This document shows positions 18,464 through 26,836 of a DNA stretch of 64,000 bases, piece after piece. The notes beneath the pieces are model-generated. The model did no database searches. It saw only the letters and a list, made by a program, of their open reading frames with translations, and was not told the DNA's origin. Source of the stretch: Lachnospiraceae bacterium YSB2008 (GTDB taxonomy: Bacteria > Bacillota > Clostridia > Lachnospirales > Lachnospiraceae); the NCBI GenBank assembly GCA_000687655.1, contig JHWR01000007.1:62001-126000 (forward strand). The letters run 5' to 3'. Numbering within the stretch: position 1 is the first letter of the stretch; every line of letters starts with the position of its first letter. Both the position numbers and the translations under genes were made by a program.

Positions 18464-19564
18464 ATGAGTGATAAAATAAAAATGGAGCAAAAGAAGGAAA
18501 TAGCAATTATTGATCAGCAAACTATTCAAGATAAGATATATGAGGTTCGTGGTGTAAAGGTCATGCTTGATTTTGAGTTGGCTGAAATATATGGATATAC
18601 AACAACACGATTCAACGAACAAGTAAATAATAACATCGAGAAATTTGAGGGCGAGGATTTTTGCTTTTATCTTACACAAGATGAATTTAAAAACTTGATA
18701 TCGAAAAAATCGATATCAAGTTGGGGCGGTAGAAGAAAACCACCAAGAGCTTTTACAGAAAGTGGTCTATATATGCTTATGACGGTTTTACGAGGTGATT
18801 TGGCAACCAAGCAAAGTCGAGCATTAATTAGAACTTTCCGAGCTATGAAGGATTATCTTGTTGAAACCAAAGGACTTGTTACTCAGCGAGATATATTAAG
18901 AATATCAATTCAGACTGCGGAAAATACAGAGTCTATTCGTGAAATGAATTCAATGATGATAGATCAGCAGAAACTGATTACTGAACAACAGCAGCTATTA
19001 CTAGAACATGATGAAAAACTAGTCTGTGCATTTGAGCAAATTAATGCGAGGGTAAAACAGTCAGATATTTCTCCAATACTATTAACTTTCGAGACTCATA
19101 TAGATAATGGAGAATATCTTCTTCGAGAAGGACATCCCGCAAAAGCCGATGAAACATACATGGATATTTACGGCAAGGCTGATAAATCAGTTTATATCGT
19201 AGATAACTATATAGATATAAAAACGCTACGTCTATTGCAGACAGTAAAGAATGGTGTAACGGTTAAAATTTTTAGTGATAATGTTGGAAATCATTTGCAT
19301 ATTCATGATAAGAATGATTTTAATGCGGAATTTCCTAGTATCGATATTTCATTTATTCAGATTGGTGGTATAATGCATGATCGCTTTATAGTTCTTGATT
19401 ACAATGAGGAATCTGAACGAATGTATCACTCGGGCGCTTCATCAAAGGATGCTGCTGTGAGACTGACGACCGCTATTATGGAAGTGACAAGTGATGATAT
19501 GAAAAAACAAATGCATACACTTATTGATCAAATGCTTAGTAATCCGGCTTTAGTATTAAGGTGA
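18464..19564 (+). CDS. ORF6N-domain protein with C-terminal PLD-like domain
   Basis: 366 residues. The N-terminal ORF6N domain (about 20-125) shows the family features VRGVKVMLDFELAEIYGYTT, FYLTQDEFKN, WGGRRKPPRAFTESGLYMLM; ORF6N is best known from phage antirepressors but is also common on chromosomes. A coiled-coil stretch (about 145-195, Gln-rich) leads to a C-terminal domain (about 205-366) resembling a phospholipase D half-domain: VYIVDNYIDIKTL, then MHDRFIVLD (H305, R307) and GASSKD. The PLD lysine is Arg here, so activity is uncertain. It sits divergently from an XRE regulator and is AT-richer than the core genes, suggesting acquisition by transfer. A 13-bp perfect inverted repeat lies inside the ORF6N part. 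Function unknown; a mobile-element or defence-type switch is possible. Confidence 0.78.
   Translation: MSDKIKMEQKKEIAIIDQQTIQDKIYEVRGVKVMLDFELAEIYGYTTTRFNEQVNNNIEKFEGEDFCFYLTQDEFKNLISKKSISSWGGRRKPPRAFTESGLYMLMTVLRGDLATKQSRALIRTFRAMKDYLVETKGLVTQRDILRISIQTAENTESIREMNSMMIDQQKLITEQQQLLLEHDEKLVCAFEQINARVKQSDISPILLTFETHIDNGEYLLREGHPAKADETYMDIYGKADKSVYIVDNYIDIKTLRLLQTVKNGVTVKIFSDNVGNHLHIHDKNDFNAEFPSIDISFIQIGGIMHDRFIVLDYNEESERMYHSGASSKDAAVRLTTAIMEVTSDDMKKQMHTLIDQMLSNPALVLR
18692..18722. repeat. 13-bp perfect inverted repeat inside the ORF6N coding region
   Basis: AACTTGATATCGA (18692-18704) and TCGATATCAAGTT (18710-18722) are exact inverted copies around an AAAAA loop. The repeat encodes the variable segment just before the conserved WGGRR motif and keeps the frame open. 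Confidence 0.8.
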
Positions 19565-19692
19565 ACAGCATGATTCTCAGGTTATATGTTATAATACTAT
19601 TGCAATGTGAAGATATAATAAGATGTAAGTTTGGATACTACTTAAAGAAACTGATTAATATTCATTTCGAATGACTATGGAGTGATATTTAC

Positions 19693-20175
19693 ATGATTAG
19701 AGCAATAGAAGAAAATGACATAAAAGAATGTGTCAGAGTGATACGTGATAGTTTTATGACCGTTGCAAAACAGTATAATATAACTGTTGAAAATTCACCT
19801 CATTTTACTGCATTTGTAACCGATGAAAATAAGGTTAGAATATGGATGTATGAACAACATCGTCCTATGTATGGATACTTTGATAATGATAAACTAGTTG
19901 GATATTATAATCTGTATATTCCCGGTGAGAAAGAGTGTGAATTAGGAAGCTTATGTGTATTGCCGGAATATAGGCATAAAGGTATAGGAGAGATGCTGCT
20001 TGATGATTCAATCTCAAGGGCAAAAGAATTGGGCTGTGAAGTTATGAAACTCAGTATAGTTGAGGAGAATACTGTCCTTAGAGAATGGTATGAAAATCAT
20101 GGGTTCATTCATACTGAAACTCGTAAATATGATTTCTTCTCTTTTACAGTAGGTTATATGGAAAGAGAGCTTTAG
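19693..20175 (+). CDS. GNAT family N-acetyltransferase
   Basis: 160-residue acetyl-CoA-dependent acetyltransferase. Acetyl-CoA motif A is visible as LGSLCVLPEYRHKGIGEMLL (about 90-110), with motif B near residues 130-145 (WYENHGFIHTET). The substrate cannot be read from sequence. The RBS is GGAG at 19679-19682. The gene lies between the ORF6N gene and the shortened nucleoside phosphorylase and starts 15 bases before the latter. Confidence 0.88.
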   Translation: MIRAIEENDIKECVRVIRDSFMTVAKQYNITVENSPHFTAFVTDENKVRIWMYEQHRPMYGYFDNDKLVGYYNLYIPGEKECELGSLCVLPEYRHKGIGEMLLDDSISRAKELGCEVMKLSIVEENTVLREWYENHGFIHTETRKYDFFSFTVGYMEREL

Positions 20176-20189
20176 TAAAGGACTTACTT

Positions 20190-20720
20190 ATGAAACAAAG
20201 ATTAGTTCAAGTGCTGGATAATATGAAAAAGTATAATGACGGTGTAATGTATCAGGAGGTTTTTGGATTTAATCCTGTTACATTTTATGATGTTTTGGTT
20301 ATAGCTCCTGGCTGGAAACCCGCAAAGATAATAAGAGATCCTGCATATAAGGTCACTGTGCTTGAACAGCATTCATACTTTTCCGGATATTTGGTTGAGA
20401 AGGATGGATTTAAGGTGGCGTGGGCTCAGACTGCGTCCGGAGCATGCAATCTGCTGGACCATATCATCATCTGTGCTGATATGAAATTTGGAAAATGTGT
20501 TTTTGCCGGGGCAGTCGGAGGACTGACAGGGGATTATCAGATTGGTGATTTATGTACGCCTTCAGAATGCATATCCGGTGTATATATGAACCATTATCTG
20601 GATGAGAAGCTCCCGAATTTTACGCCATTTGAAAAGATATATCCGAATAAGGAATATACTGAGGATATTGAAAGGCTTATCGAAACTTCAGGATATAACC
20701 TTAAGTATGCAAAAACCTAA
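20190..20720 (+). CDS. shortened nucleoside phosphorylase-like protein
   Basis: 176 residues resembling the N-terminal two thirds of purine-nucleoside/uridine phosphorylases. The phosphate/ribose-site motif is recognisable as FAGAVGGLTGDYQIGDL (about 110-126), followed by CTPSECISG. Full members have about 240-280 residues; the C-terminal helix and purine-binding part are missing, and in-frame stops follow at once. It has a good RBS (AAAGGA) and an open frame, so it may be expressed, but is probably a degraded or catalytically dead enzyme. The hairpin at 20780-20832 lies downstream. Confidence 0.6.
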   Translation: MKQRLVQVLDNMKKYNDGVMYQEVFGFNPVTFYDVLVIAPGWKPAKIIRDPAYKVTVLEQHSYFSGYLVEKDGFKVAWAQTASGACNLLDHIIICADMKFGKCVFAGAVGGLTGDYQIGDLCTPSECISGVYMNHYLDEKLPNFTPFEKIYPNKEYTEDIERLIETSGYNLKYAKT

Positions 20721-20779
20721 GAAAATAAGTAATTGCAACCCTGTGGTTGACACATTGCAAGCTGTAGATGGTAGAAGGC

Positions 20780-20834
20780 AACCGTCCTTTCAGGTATGTT
20801 GAGAACGAACAACATATCTGGAAAGGACGGTTTT
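20780..20834 (+). promoter_or_regulatory. 22-bp hairpin that traps the ribosome binding site of the hydrolase gene
   Basis: AACCGTCCTTTC (20780-20791) pairs with GAAAGGACGGTT (20821-20832), and ten further pairs form between 20792-20801 and 20810-20819 with one bulged G and one G-U pair; the loop is 20802-20809. The Shine-Dalgarno GGAAAGGA (20820-20827) of the hydrolase ATG at 20838 is inside the right arm. The following TTTT also makes it look like a terminator. Confidence 0.7.
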
Positions 20835-20837
20835 ATT

Positions 20838-21875
20838 ATGTGTAAGAAAAATGTTATGAAATTTGCAAAGGGAACTATTATAGCTGTAGCTGCAGTGTTT
20901 GCACTTACAGCTATTCTCGTGATTGGAACCTATCTCTACAACAAGGCGAGTCTTAACAGGGAAGCAAAGCTAATCCGGCATAAGGGTGAGTACGTTGAGG
21001 TTGATGGACACAATATGAATCTACTGATAGAAGGTGATGGAGATAAAACACTTGTGTTTCTGGCCGGAGCAGGAACCCCTTCTCCAATCTTGGATTTCAA
21101 GCCGCTTACTGACAGACTGAAGGATGATTATAAGGTTGTTATTATAGAGAAATTCGGTTATGGTTATAGTGATGAGATTGATGGTGAGAGAACGGTAGAT
21201 ATAATAACTGAGCAGGATCGCCGGGCACTCTCAGAAGCCGGTGTAAATGCTCCGTATATTCTGTGTCCTCATTCGGCTTCGGGTTTTGAGGCTATGTACT
21301 GGGCGAATCATTATCCTGATGAAATAGAAGCGATAATCGGTCTGGATATGGGAATCCCTGAAGAATATGATTATATGGGAGTGGACTGGGATAATCTGCA
21401 GCCTGAAGACCCTGAAGAATCTGCAAAGGAAATGGAGTTCTATGATTTCTGGGTTTATGATGTGGGACTTATGCGATATATAAATGCAAAGGATACATTT
21501 CCTGCCTTAAAATCAGAATATTTATCAGATGAGGAGAAAAGAGAATACAGTGCTATTATGTATTCGAAGTATTCCGGGGGTTCGGATGCTACAATAAACC
21601 ATGAACAGTGGTTTACCGAGAATTTTATAGAGCAGATTAGATTGCTCCATGACGGTCCTGTTCCGGATGTTCCGACGCTTATGTTTGTAACGAATGATAA
21701 GATGCTGGAACCAATGATGCAGGATATGGACAACTGGCTGCTTATACATAAGAATTATATTGATAGTATTTCAAATGGATCGCTTATCGAACTTGATGCA
21801 AGCCATTATTTCTATACAGAAAATCCTGAAGAGGTTAAGGCTGATATAGATATATTTTTGAATACAATAGATTAG
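20838..21875 (+). CDS. membrane-anchored alpha/beta hydrolase
   Basis: 345 residues. A membrane helix (about 10-33) anchors an outward-facing alpha/beta hydrolase domain: VFLAGAGTPSPILDF (oxyanion region), nucleophile elbow CPHSASGFEAMYW, and a late histidine in LDASHYFYTENP. The elbow is HSASG, a variant of GxSxG. I chose the ATG at 20838 because it is preceded at proper distance by GGAAAGGA and gives a clean signal-anchor; an upstream ATG at 20796 would start inside the hairpin loop side. The substrate is unknown. Translation may be limited by the hairpin. Confidence 0.82.
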   Translation: MCKKNVMKFAKGTIIAVAAVFALTAILVIGTYLYNKASLNREAKLIRHKGEYVEVDGHNMNLLIEGDGDKTLVFLAGAGTPSPILDFKPLTDRLKDDYKVVIIEKFGYGYSDEIDGERTVDIITEQDRRALSEAGVNAPYILCPHSASGFEAMYWANHYPDEIEAIIGLDMGIPEEYDYMGVDWDNLQPEDPEESAKEMEFYDFWVYDVGLMRYINAKDTFPALKSEYLSDEEKREYSAIMYSKYSGGSDATINHEQWFTENFIEQIRLLHDGPVPDVPTLMFVTNDKMLEPMMQDMDNWLLIHKNYIDSISNGSLIELDASHYFYTENPEEVKADIDIFLNTID

Positions 21876-21933
21876 AGATGGAATATAATGGATTGTGCAA
21901 GACGACCCGGGGGTGATTGCAGGAGGATAACAG

Positions 21934-22758
21934 ATGATTCTTTCTGAAAAGATAACTGAACTAAGGAAAAGACAAGGTCTCTCTCAGGAGGAGTTTGGAG
22001 CTGAGATAGGAGTCAGCAGGCAGGCTGTTTCCAAGTGGGAAATGGCGCAGACAACTCCTGATCTTAATAAGATTCTGGCTATGTCAGAATTTTTTGGAGT
22101 ACCTACGGATTTCCTTCTAAAGGATGAATATGACCTGTCTTTTCTGGAGAATAATCATCCGGATAGTACGGCTGATTATAACGAAAATGCTTCGAATGCA
22201 TCAGAAACAATCTCAAATGACAGCGGAACATTTTCAAAAGATAATATGATTGAATTACAGGAGGTTCAGGAGTATTTAGATACAAAGAAAAAGAATGCAA
22301 AGTGCTTTGTGCTGGCTATATTCCTCTTCTTTATATCTCCGTTTCCGGGAATCATATTATCTCTGTTTAGTGAAAAACTGGCAGTGCTTGGAGCAATAAT
22401 TCAGATAATTATTCTAATTATCATGGCTGTAATTCTTATCCTGTCATTTCGGAAGCTTACGCCATATAAGCATCTTTCAAAGGAAAATGCAGAGCTCGGT
22501 TTTGGGGTTCGTGGCGCAGTAGGGGAAAACAGTAAATCCTTTGATCGTACATTTCTGCTGGGAATAATAATCGGTGTAGTGAGTCTGCTGGCGGCTGTTA
22601 TTCCTATGATGACGGTATCAGTCTTTAACAGTGAGAGTAACCTCGTCATTATAATTTCTGCAATGATTATGCTGCTGATCTTTGCGTTTGGCATATCCTG
22701 CATAGTATATGTAGTAACGATAAATCAGGGATATAAACGAATACTGAAAATGAAATAA
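21934..22758 (+). CDS. XRE-family regulator with membrane domain
   Basis: 274 residues. Residues 1-65 are a canonical Cro/C1 helix-turn-helix (ITELRKRQGLSQEEFGAEIG...VSRQAVSKWE). An acidic/Asn-rich linker (75-105) leads to four predicted membrane helices (about 120-140, 150-170, 205-228, 235-262). Such regulators sense an envelope state or a membrane partner and often accompany exporter operons. RBS GCAGGAGGATAA. The ABC exporter operon starts about 100 bases downstream under its own promoter. Confidence 0.8.
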   Translation: MILSEKITELRKRQGLSQEEFGAEIGVSRQAVSKWEMAQTTPDLNKILAMSEFFGVPTDFLLKDEYDLSFLENNHPDSTADYNENASNASETISNDSGTFSKDNMIELQEVQEYLDTKKKNAKCFVLAIFLFFISPFPGIILSLFSEKLAVLGAIIQIIILIIMAVILILSFRKLTPYKHLSKENAELGFGVRGAVGENSKSFDRTFLLGIIIGVVSLLAAVIPMMTVSVFNSESNLVIIISAMIMLLIFAFGISCIVYVVTINQGYKRILKMK

Positions 22759-22769
22759 ACAAAAAGCTC

Positions 22770-22834
22770 TTGACGATAAAAGATAAACGTTATATATTGT
22801 GTATATCGGATATATACAATATATAACGTTTTTT
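22770..22834 (+). promoter_or_regulatory. promoter with overlapping 20-bp palindrome for the ABC exporter operon
   Basis: TTGACG (22770-22775), 17 bases, TATATT (22793-22798). The inverted repeat 22786-22805/22811-22830 (one G-U mismatch) covers the -10 and expected start point, where a repressor would block RNA polymerase; the GntR/YtrA-type protein encoded at the end of the operon is the candidate. The repeat plus TTTTTT (22829-22834) could also end the upstream XRE transcript. Confidence 0.65.
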
Positions 22835-22861
22835 GGTTCCTTAGAAAAACGGGAGGGGCAT

Positions 22862-23737
22862 ATGAATTACGAAAATGCAATAGAGATAAAGAATCTTTCT
22901 AAGAAATATGATGGTTTTACATTGGATAATGTGAGCTTCATTGTTCCGAAGGGAAGCATCATGGGCTTCATAGGACAGAATGGTGCGGGCAAGACTACAA
23001 CCATCAATTCAATTCTGAATATCTTAAGATGGGACAGCGGCGAGATAAAGCTCCTCGGGAAAGAGATGCCGGAGCATGAGTATGAAGTGAAGGAGAAGAT
23101 TGCTGCCATTTTCGATGTGCTTCCTTTCAATGATGATCTTTCAGCTAAACAGCTTACGAAGATTATGGGCGGCATATGGAAAGAATGGGATGATGAATGC
23201 TTTCAGAATTATCTTGATAGATTCCAGCTTCCGTTTAAGAAGAAGTTCGGACAGTTCTCAAAGGGTATGAAGATGAAGCTTCAGATAGCTGCAGGGCTTT
23301 CGCATAATGCAAAGCTCCTTATCATGGACGAAGCGACTACAGGACTTGATCCGGTTGTAAGAAATGAGATTCTGGACATCTTTCTCGAATATCTTCAGGA
23401 TGAGGATAATTCAATCCTGATGTCTTCACACATTACATCAGATCTTGAGAAGGTGGCAGATATGGTTACATTTATAGACAGAGGAAAGATACTGATAACC
23501 GGAGTCAAGGATGACATCCTCGAGAGTCATGGGGTGGTGAAATGTTCCAAAAGGGATTTCAGGGATTTTGAGAGGGAAGACTACATCAGCGCAAGAGTTA
23601 CGGATTTCGGGGCAGAGGTTATGGTCAGCGACAGAGATAAGGCGGCCAAAAAGTTCTCCGGAGCTGTGATTGACAAGACAACACTGGAAGAAATTATGTT
23701 ATATTATGTAAACCGAGATAAGGGCGAGTGGAAATAA
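22862..23737 (+). CDS. ABC transporter ATP-binding protein
   Basis: ATPase of a YtrB/BcrA-like exporter. Walker A GQNGAGKTT (about 37-45), a Q-loop, the degenerate signature FSKGMKMKLQIA, Walker B LLIMDEATTGLDP and the switch histidine in SSHITSD are present. The C-terminal extension (about 215-291) is regulatory. Start ATG 22862 follows GGGAGGGG; an upstream in-frame ATG at 22799 would lie inside the palindromic operator and is rejected. It heads an operon with two membrane proteins, a CPBP protease and a GntR regulator. Confidence 0.9.
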   Translation: MNYENAIEIKNLSKKYDGFTLDNVSFIVPKGSIMGFIGQNGAGKTTTINSILNILRWDSGEIKLLGKEMPEHEYEVKEKIAAIFDVLPFNDDLSAKQLTKIMGGIWKEWDDECFQNYLDRFQLPFKKKFGQFSKGMKMKLQIAAGLSHNAKLLIMDEATTGLDPVVRNEILDIFLEYLQDEDNSILMSSHITSDLEKVADMVTFIDRGKILITGVKDDILESHGVVKCSKRDFRDFEREDYISARVTDFGAEVMVSDRDKAAKKFSGAVIDKTTLEEIMLYYVNRDKGEWK

Positions 23738-23738
23738 T

Positions 23739-24515
23739 ATGAAGCAGTTAATTATGAGAGACATATACTTAATACGGAAAAACCTGTTGATCACCTTCGG
23801 CATATTTGCCGGATTATTTGTGATGGGTTTTATAATTGCTCTTTCCGCTAAGTGTGGGAATATAGCCAAATATGTTTCTGATACTGATTCGATTTACGAT
23901 ATATTACAGGTTGCAAGTTACTTCGCCATAATAGCAGGGATAGTTCTGGCTACATCCTTAGAGTATGTTCCGGGCATCATCAATAAGGATTATAAAAATG
24001 GATGGCATCAGTATATGAATTCTTCGGGACTTAGGCCGGAAATGGTAATAGGGGTAAGATTCCTGCTTATTTTTGGTTTATTTCTTGTAAGCATTATATT
24101 GAGTGTCGGATCACTCTCATTGATGCAGAGAGTATCAGGAGAAGCCTTGGAAAGCATATTCCATAGTGGACTCGGCTCTCATGAAGGTATACTTATACTT
24201 GTGTATGGAGCGGTAGTGTGCCTTATTCTCGATGATTATTTTATACTGATGGAATATATCTACAAGGGACGGAATTCGCAAAAGGCTGAAATTATAAAAG
24301 CTCTGCCGATAATGATCATAATAGTAATCGTTATGATTGTTGATGGATTTTTGTATGCAAATGGTAAGCTGGAAATGGTACTTGAAAAGTTAAAGGGACT
24401 TACAGAGCATGTGGCTTTGTTATATACTGTTCCGATTCTGTCAGGAATTATGCTCACGATTATCTGTTTCTTTATCAGCGTGAAATTGGTTAAAAAAGAG
24501 GGCAGGCATGTATGA
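23739..24515 (+). CDS. ABC-2 type permease
   Basis: 258-residue integral membrane protein with about six helices (about 15-38, 55-78, 95-120, 145-165, 182-205, 228-250). The N-terminal MRDIYLIRKNLLITFG is typical of ABC-2 permease subunits in YtrC/BcrB-type exporters. It starts two bases after the ATPase stop and overlaps the next permease by four, so the three form one complex in all likelihood. The transported compound is unknown; related systems export peptides or confer resistance to them. Confidence 0.82.
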   Translation: MKQLIMRDIYLIRKNLLITFGIFAGLFVMGFIIALSAKCGNIAKYVSDTDSIYDILQVASYFAIIAGIVLATSLEYVPGIINKDYKNGWHQYMNSSGLRPEMVIGVRFLLIFGLFLVSIILSVGSLSLMQRVSGEALESIFHSGLGSHEGILILVYGAVVCLILDDYFILMEYIYKGRNSQKAEIIKALPIMIIIVIVMIVDGFLYANGKLEMVLEKLKGLTEHVALLYTVPILSGIMLTIICFFISVKLVKKEGRHV

Positions 24516-25315
24516 GAGGTCTAATATATAAAGATTTATATCTTATAAAAAACAAAGTAATAATATTGGCAGCCTCACTTTTGTTCGTATATATATTGAT
24601 GTTTGCTGTTATTCTGTCAGTGGATAGTATTACACTGACGCCCGCTGCTATAGAACCAATGGCAGGAATAATGGACATAATGGTTGTTATTTATATAGGG
24701 TTAATGGGCTTCAATTATCTGATCAAGGTTGATAACTCAAGAAGCTGGGGCTTCTATGGAATCTCGCTTCCTGAAGGTGAAAGAAGCATAGTAGCATCAA
24801 GATACATGGCTACATTCATTCTGTATTTTATTTCTCTTACGCTCTGTGTGATAAATGATATATTCTGCAGTCTCATAGCCGGTGAAATGATAAATCTGTC
24901 AAAGTTATATCTGGGTGCAATATTCTTCTGTATCTTCCTGAATGCGATAGAACTTCCGCTCGCTTACAGATTCGGAGCAGATAAGGCCTCCATTATAAGG
25001 ATTCTGATTTCGGTAGTTCTCGTTCTGATCATTTCCATATATCTGCTTTTCGGGGATATCGAGTGGCTTTTGGGAGAGAAGGGAATCCTGACTATTATAA
25101 TCAGAGTCATCAGAGAGATGACGGAAGTGCCGGAGGGCAGCGGTAAAGGCTTTGAAGTGCTTTCGGATGAACTGAAGAGATTTGTTACGAATATGACGCT
25201 TAAGGGCTACATAGCTTCATCGATGTTTTACCATCTGGTTGTGCTGTTCTACTATATTTCCTATCGCATTTCCTGCAGAGTTTATAAAAAGGGGGTGCTG
25301 AGAGATGACATCTGA
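24512..25315 (+). CDS. ABC-2 type permease, second subunit
   Basis: 267 residues with about six membrane helices and the same family start (MRGLIYKDLYLIKNKVIILA). It overlaps the preceding permease (ATGA) and the CPBP gene by 11 bases, indicating coupled translation. A soluble loop (about 200-235, EMTEVPEGSGKGFEV) separates the last two helices. With the sister permease it would form the heterodimeric channel served by the ATPase. Confidence 0.8.
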   Translation: MRGLIYKDLYLIKNKVIILAASLLFVYILMFAVILSVDSITLTPAAIEPMAGIMDIMVVIYIGLMGFNYLIKVDNSRSWGFYGISLPEGERSIVASRYMATFILYFISLTLCVINDIFCSLIAGEMINLSKLYLGAIFFCIFLNAIELPLAYRFGADKASIIRILISVVLVLIISIYLLFGDIEWLLGEKGILTIIIRVIREMTEVPEGSGKGFEVLSDELKRFVTNMTLKGYIASSMFYHLVVLFYYISYRISCRVYKKGVLRDDI

Positions 25316-26171
25316 CAAGAAAAAAATCCTTCTTCAGATAGGTGTATTCCTCCTTATAACATTCGGGCTGATGTATATTTTCGGGTGGAGAGTATACGAT
25401 GTTATGCTGAGTGGCGGAAAAGTTACAGGATGGCTAAATCTGCGTTATTATATAGCAGCATTCAGTCCGGCAATCGGATGCATCGCGACCAGGTATATCT
25501 TCCGCGAGGGTTTTAAAGATGATATATTATTTCCGAAATTCACGGGACATTTCCGGCCGTACTTACTTTCGGTTATCCTGCCGATTGCATTTGGACTTAT
25601 GAACTGTATCCTTATCACCATAAGTCTGGGAGCAGGATTCAGTATAAAAGCAGAAGGTGGACTACTCGAGGTTGTGGCGGCCTTATCAGTCAGCAGTTCC
25701 GGAGTATATATGGCATTCTTCATCCTGATCGGAGAAGAATTTGGCTGGAGGGCATTTCTTTACGACAAGCTTGAAAAACTCTTCGGGTTAAATGGATCGA
25801 TAGCCATTGGCGGAATCATATGGGGCCTATGGCACTTGCCTGCACTCATAGGAGCAGGGCTTAACTTCGGAAAGGATGCACCGGGATTTCCGGTTACGAA
25901 TATTCTTCTGATGTGTATTTTTTGCATAGCTGGAGGAGCAATGTTACAGATGCTGAGGAAGATGACCGATTCAGTTGTCGCTCCGATCATAGCACATGCA
26001 GTGATAGATACGATATGCAATCCCCTTGCAACTATGTTCCTGTCAAATAAGATTGCAGAGGGAAAGACATTTCAGATGGGTTGCTGTTTAGTGATATCAT
26101 CTCTGATAATCGGGATTCCATGCTGGGTAGTAATGAATAAGAAGTATAGTTTACATAAAACAGAAGAGTAA
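25305..26171 (+). CDS. CPBP family intramembrane metalloprotease
   Basis: 288 residues, about eight membrane helices. The CAAX-protease/bacteriocin-processing (Abi) motifs are clear: EEFGWRAFLYDKL with E144-E145 and R148, then GGIIWGLWHLPAL with the second-motif histidine, and later AHAVIDTICNP. Members often protect producers against bacteriocins or process exported peptides. Its place inside an ABC exporter operon supports peptide export, immunity or resistance (inference). The start overlaps the upstream permease. Confidence 0.88.
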   Translation: MTSDKKKILLQIGVFLLITFGLMYIFGWRVYDVMLSGGKVTGWLNLRYYIAAFSPAIGCIATRYIFREGFKDDILFPKFTGHFRPYLLSVILPIAFGLMNCILITISLGAGFSIKAEGGLLEVVAALSVSSSGVYMAFFILIGEEFGWRAFLYDKLEKLFGLNGSIAIGGIIWGLWHLPALIGAGLNFGKDAPGFPVTNILLMCIFCIAGGAMLQMLRKMTDSVVAPIIAHAVIDTICNPLATMFLSNKIAEGKTFQMGCCLVISSLIIGIPCWVVMNKKYSLHKTEE

Positions 26172-26206
26172 AGTTCGATTAGTTGACATAATACAAGGTT
26201 AAATAT

Positions 26207-26575
26207 ATGGATATAATTATTTCTAATTCGTCTAGTGATCCAATCTATCTTCAGATTGTCAATCAAATTAAGACCATGATAATGAGCGGAGAGCTTTCCC
26301 CGGGGGATGCTCTCCCTTCGATGCGTAATCTGGCCATGCAGATGAGAGTAAGTCTCATCACAACCAAGCGTGCTTACGAGGAGCTGGAGCGGGATGGTTT
26401 CATCGAAACTTATACCGGAAAAGGCAGCTTCGTTAAAGCACAGAATCCAGAGCTTTTAAGAGAAGAGAATCTTAGACAGATAGAGAAGCTGCTGGGCGAG
26501 GCTGTGGACAAGGCCCAGATGAGTGGCGTCTCAAATGAAGAAATGAAAGAAATACTGGATATGCTGTTTGAATAA
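26207..26575 (+). CDS. GntR family regulator, YtrA subfamily
   Basis: 122 residues. The winged helix (about 8-75: DPIYLQIVNQIKTMIMSGEL, ALPSMRNLAMQM) is followed by only a short helical tail, which defines YtrA-type proteins. These usually repress adjacent ABC exporter operons and act as part of the same transcript. The palindrome over the operon promoter (22786-22830) is the probable target. Confidence 0.88.
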   Translation: MDIIISNSSSDPIYLQIVNQIKTMIMSGELSPGDALPSMRNLAMQMRVSLITTKRAYEELERDGFIETYTGKGSFVKAQNPELLREENLRQIEKLLGEAVDKAQMSGVSNEEMKEILDMLFE

Positions 26576-26648
26576 GGGGACCCGGATGAAAGAAATCTTA
26601 GCATGACTTTTTTCTGTGTTGCTGTTTTGTTGCCTATATTCATATATA

Positions 26649-26807
26649 ATGTTGATCATAAATAAGAAAATAAGGACTAAAGGCAATCATATTAATATTG
26701 AGAATTTTACAAATGATTATGGAGTTAAAAACTCAAAGAATGTATCAAATGCAAACAGGGCAAGAGAGAATGCCAATCGAGTAAATGCTCCTGCCAATCA
26801 CAGGTAG
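26649..26807 (+). CDS. possible small polar protein
   Basis: A 52-codon frame starting at ATG 26649, rich in Asn, Lys and Arg (SKNVSNANRARENANRV), ahead of the large glycine-rich protein. I see no good ribosome binding site and no recognisable domain. It could be a real small gene or just leader sequence; the 26576-26836 gap otherwise shows nothing I recognise. Confidence 0.25.
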   Translation: MLIINKKIRTKGNHINIENFTNDYGVKNSKNVSNANRARENANRVNAPANHR

Positions 26808-26836
26808 GATAGCATCTTTCGTTGAGGGATAGTATT

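Noticed and set aside
20747-20777. MerR-type promoter (TTGACA with a 19-base spacer to TAGAAG)
   Set aside because: The -10 is poor and no MerR regulator gene lies nearby.
20736-20790. Riboswitch upstream of the hydrolase gene
   Set aside because: A small CAACC/GGTTG stem and the large hairpin are visible, but no known aptamer core was recognised.
17152-21875. Prophage
   Set aside because: XRE and ORF6N domains hint at phage origin, but no integrase, structural genes, terminase or attachment repeats are visible.
22799-22861. Upstream start of the ABC ATPase
   Set aside because: It would begin inside the palindromic operator; ATG 22862 has an excellent RBS and matches the family start.
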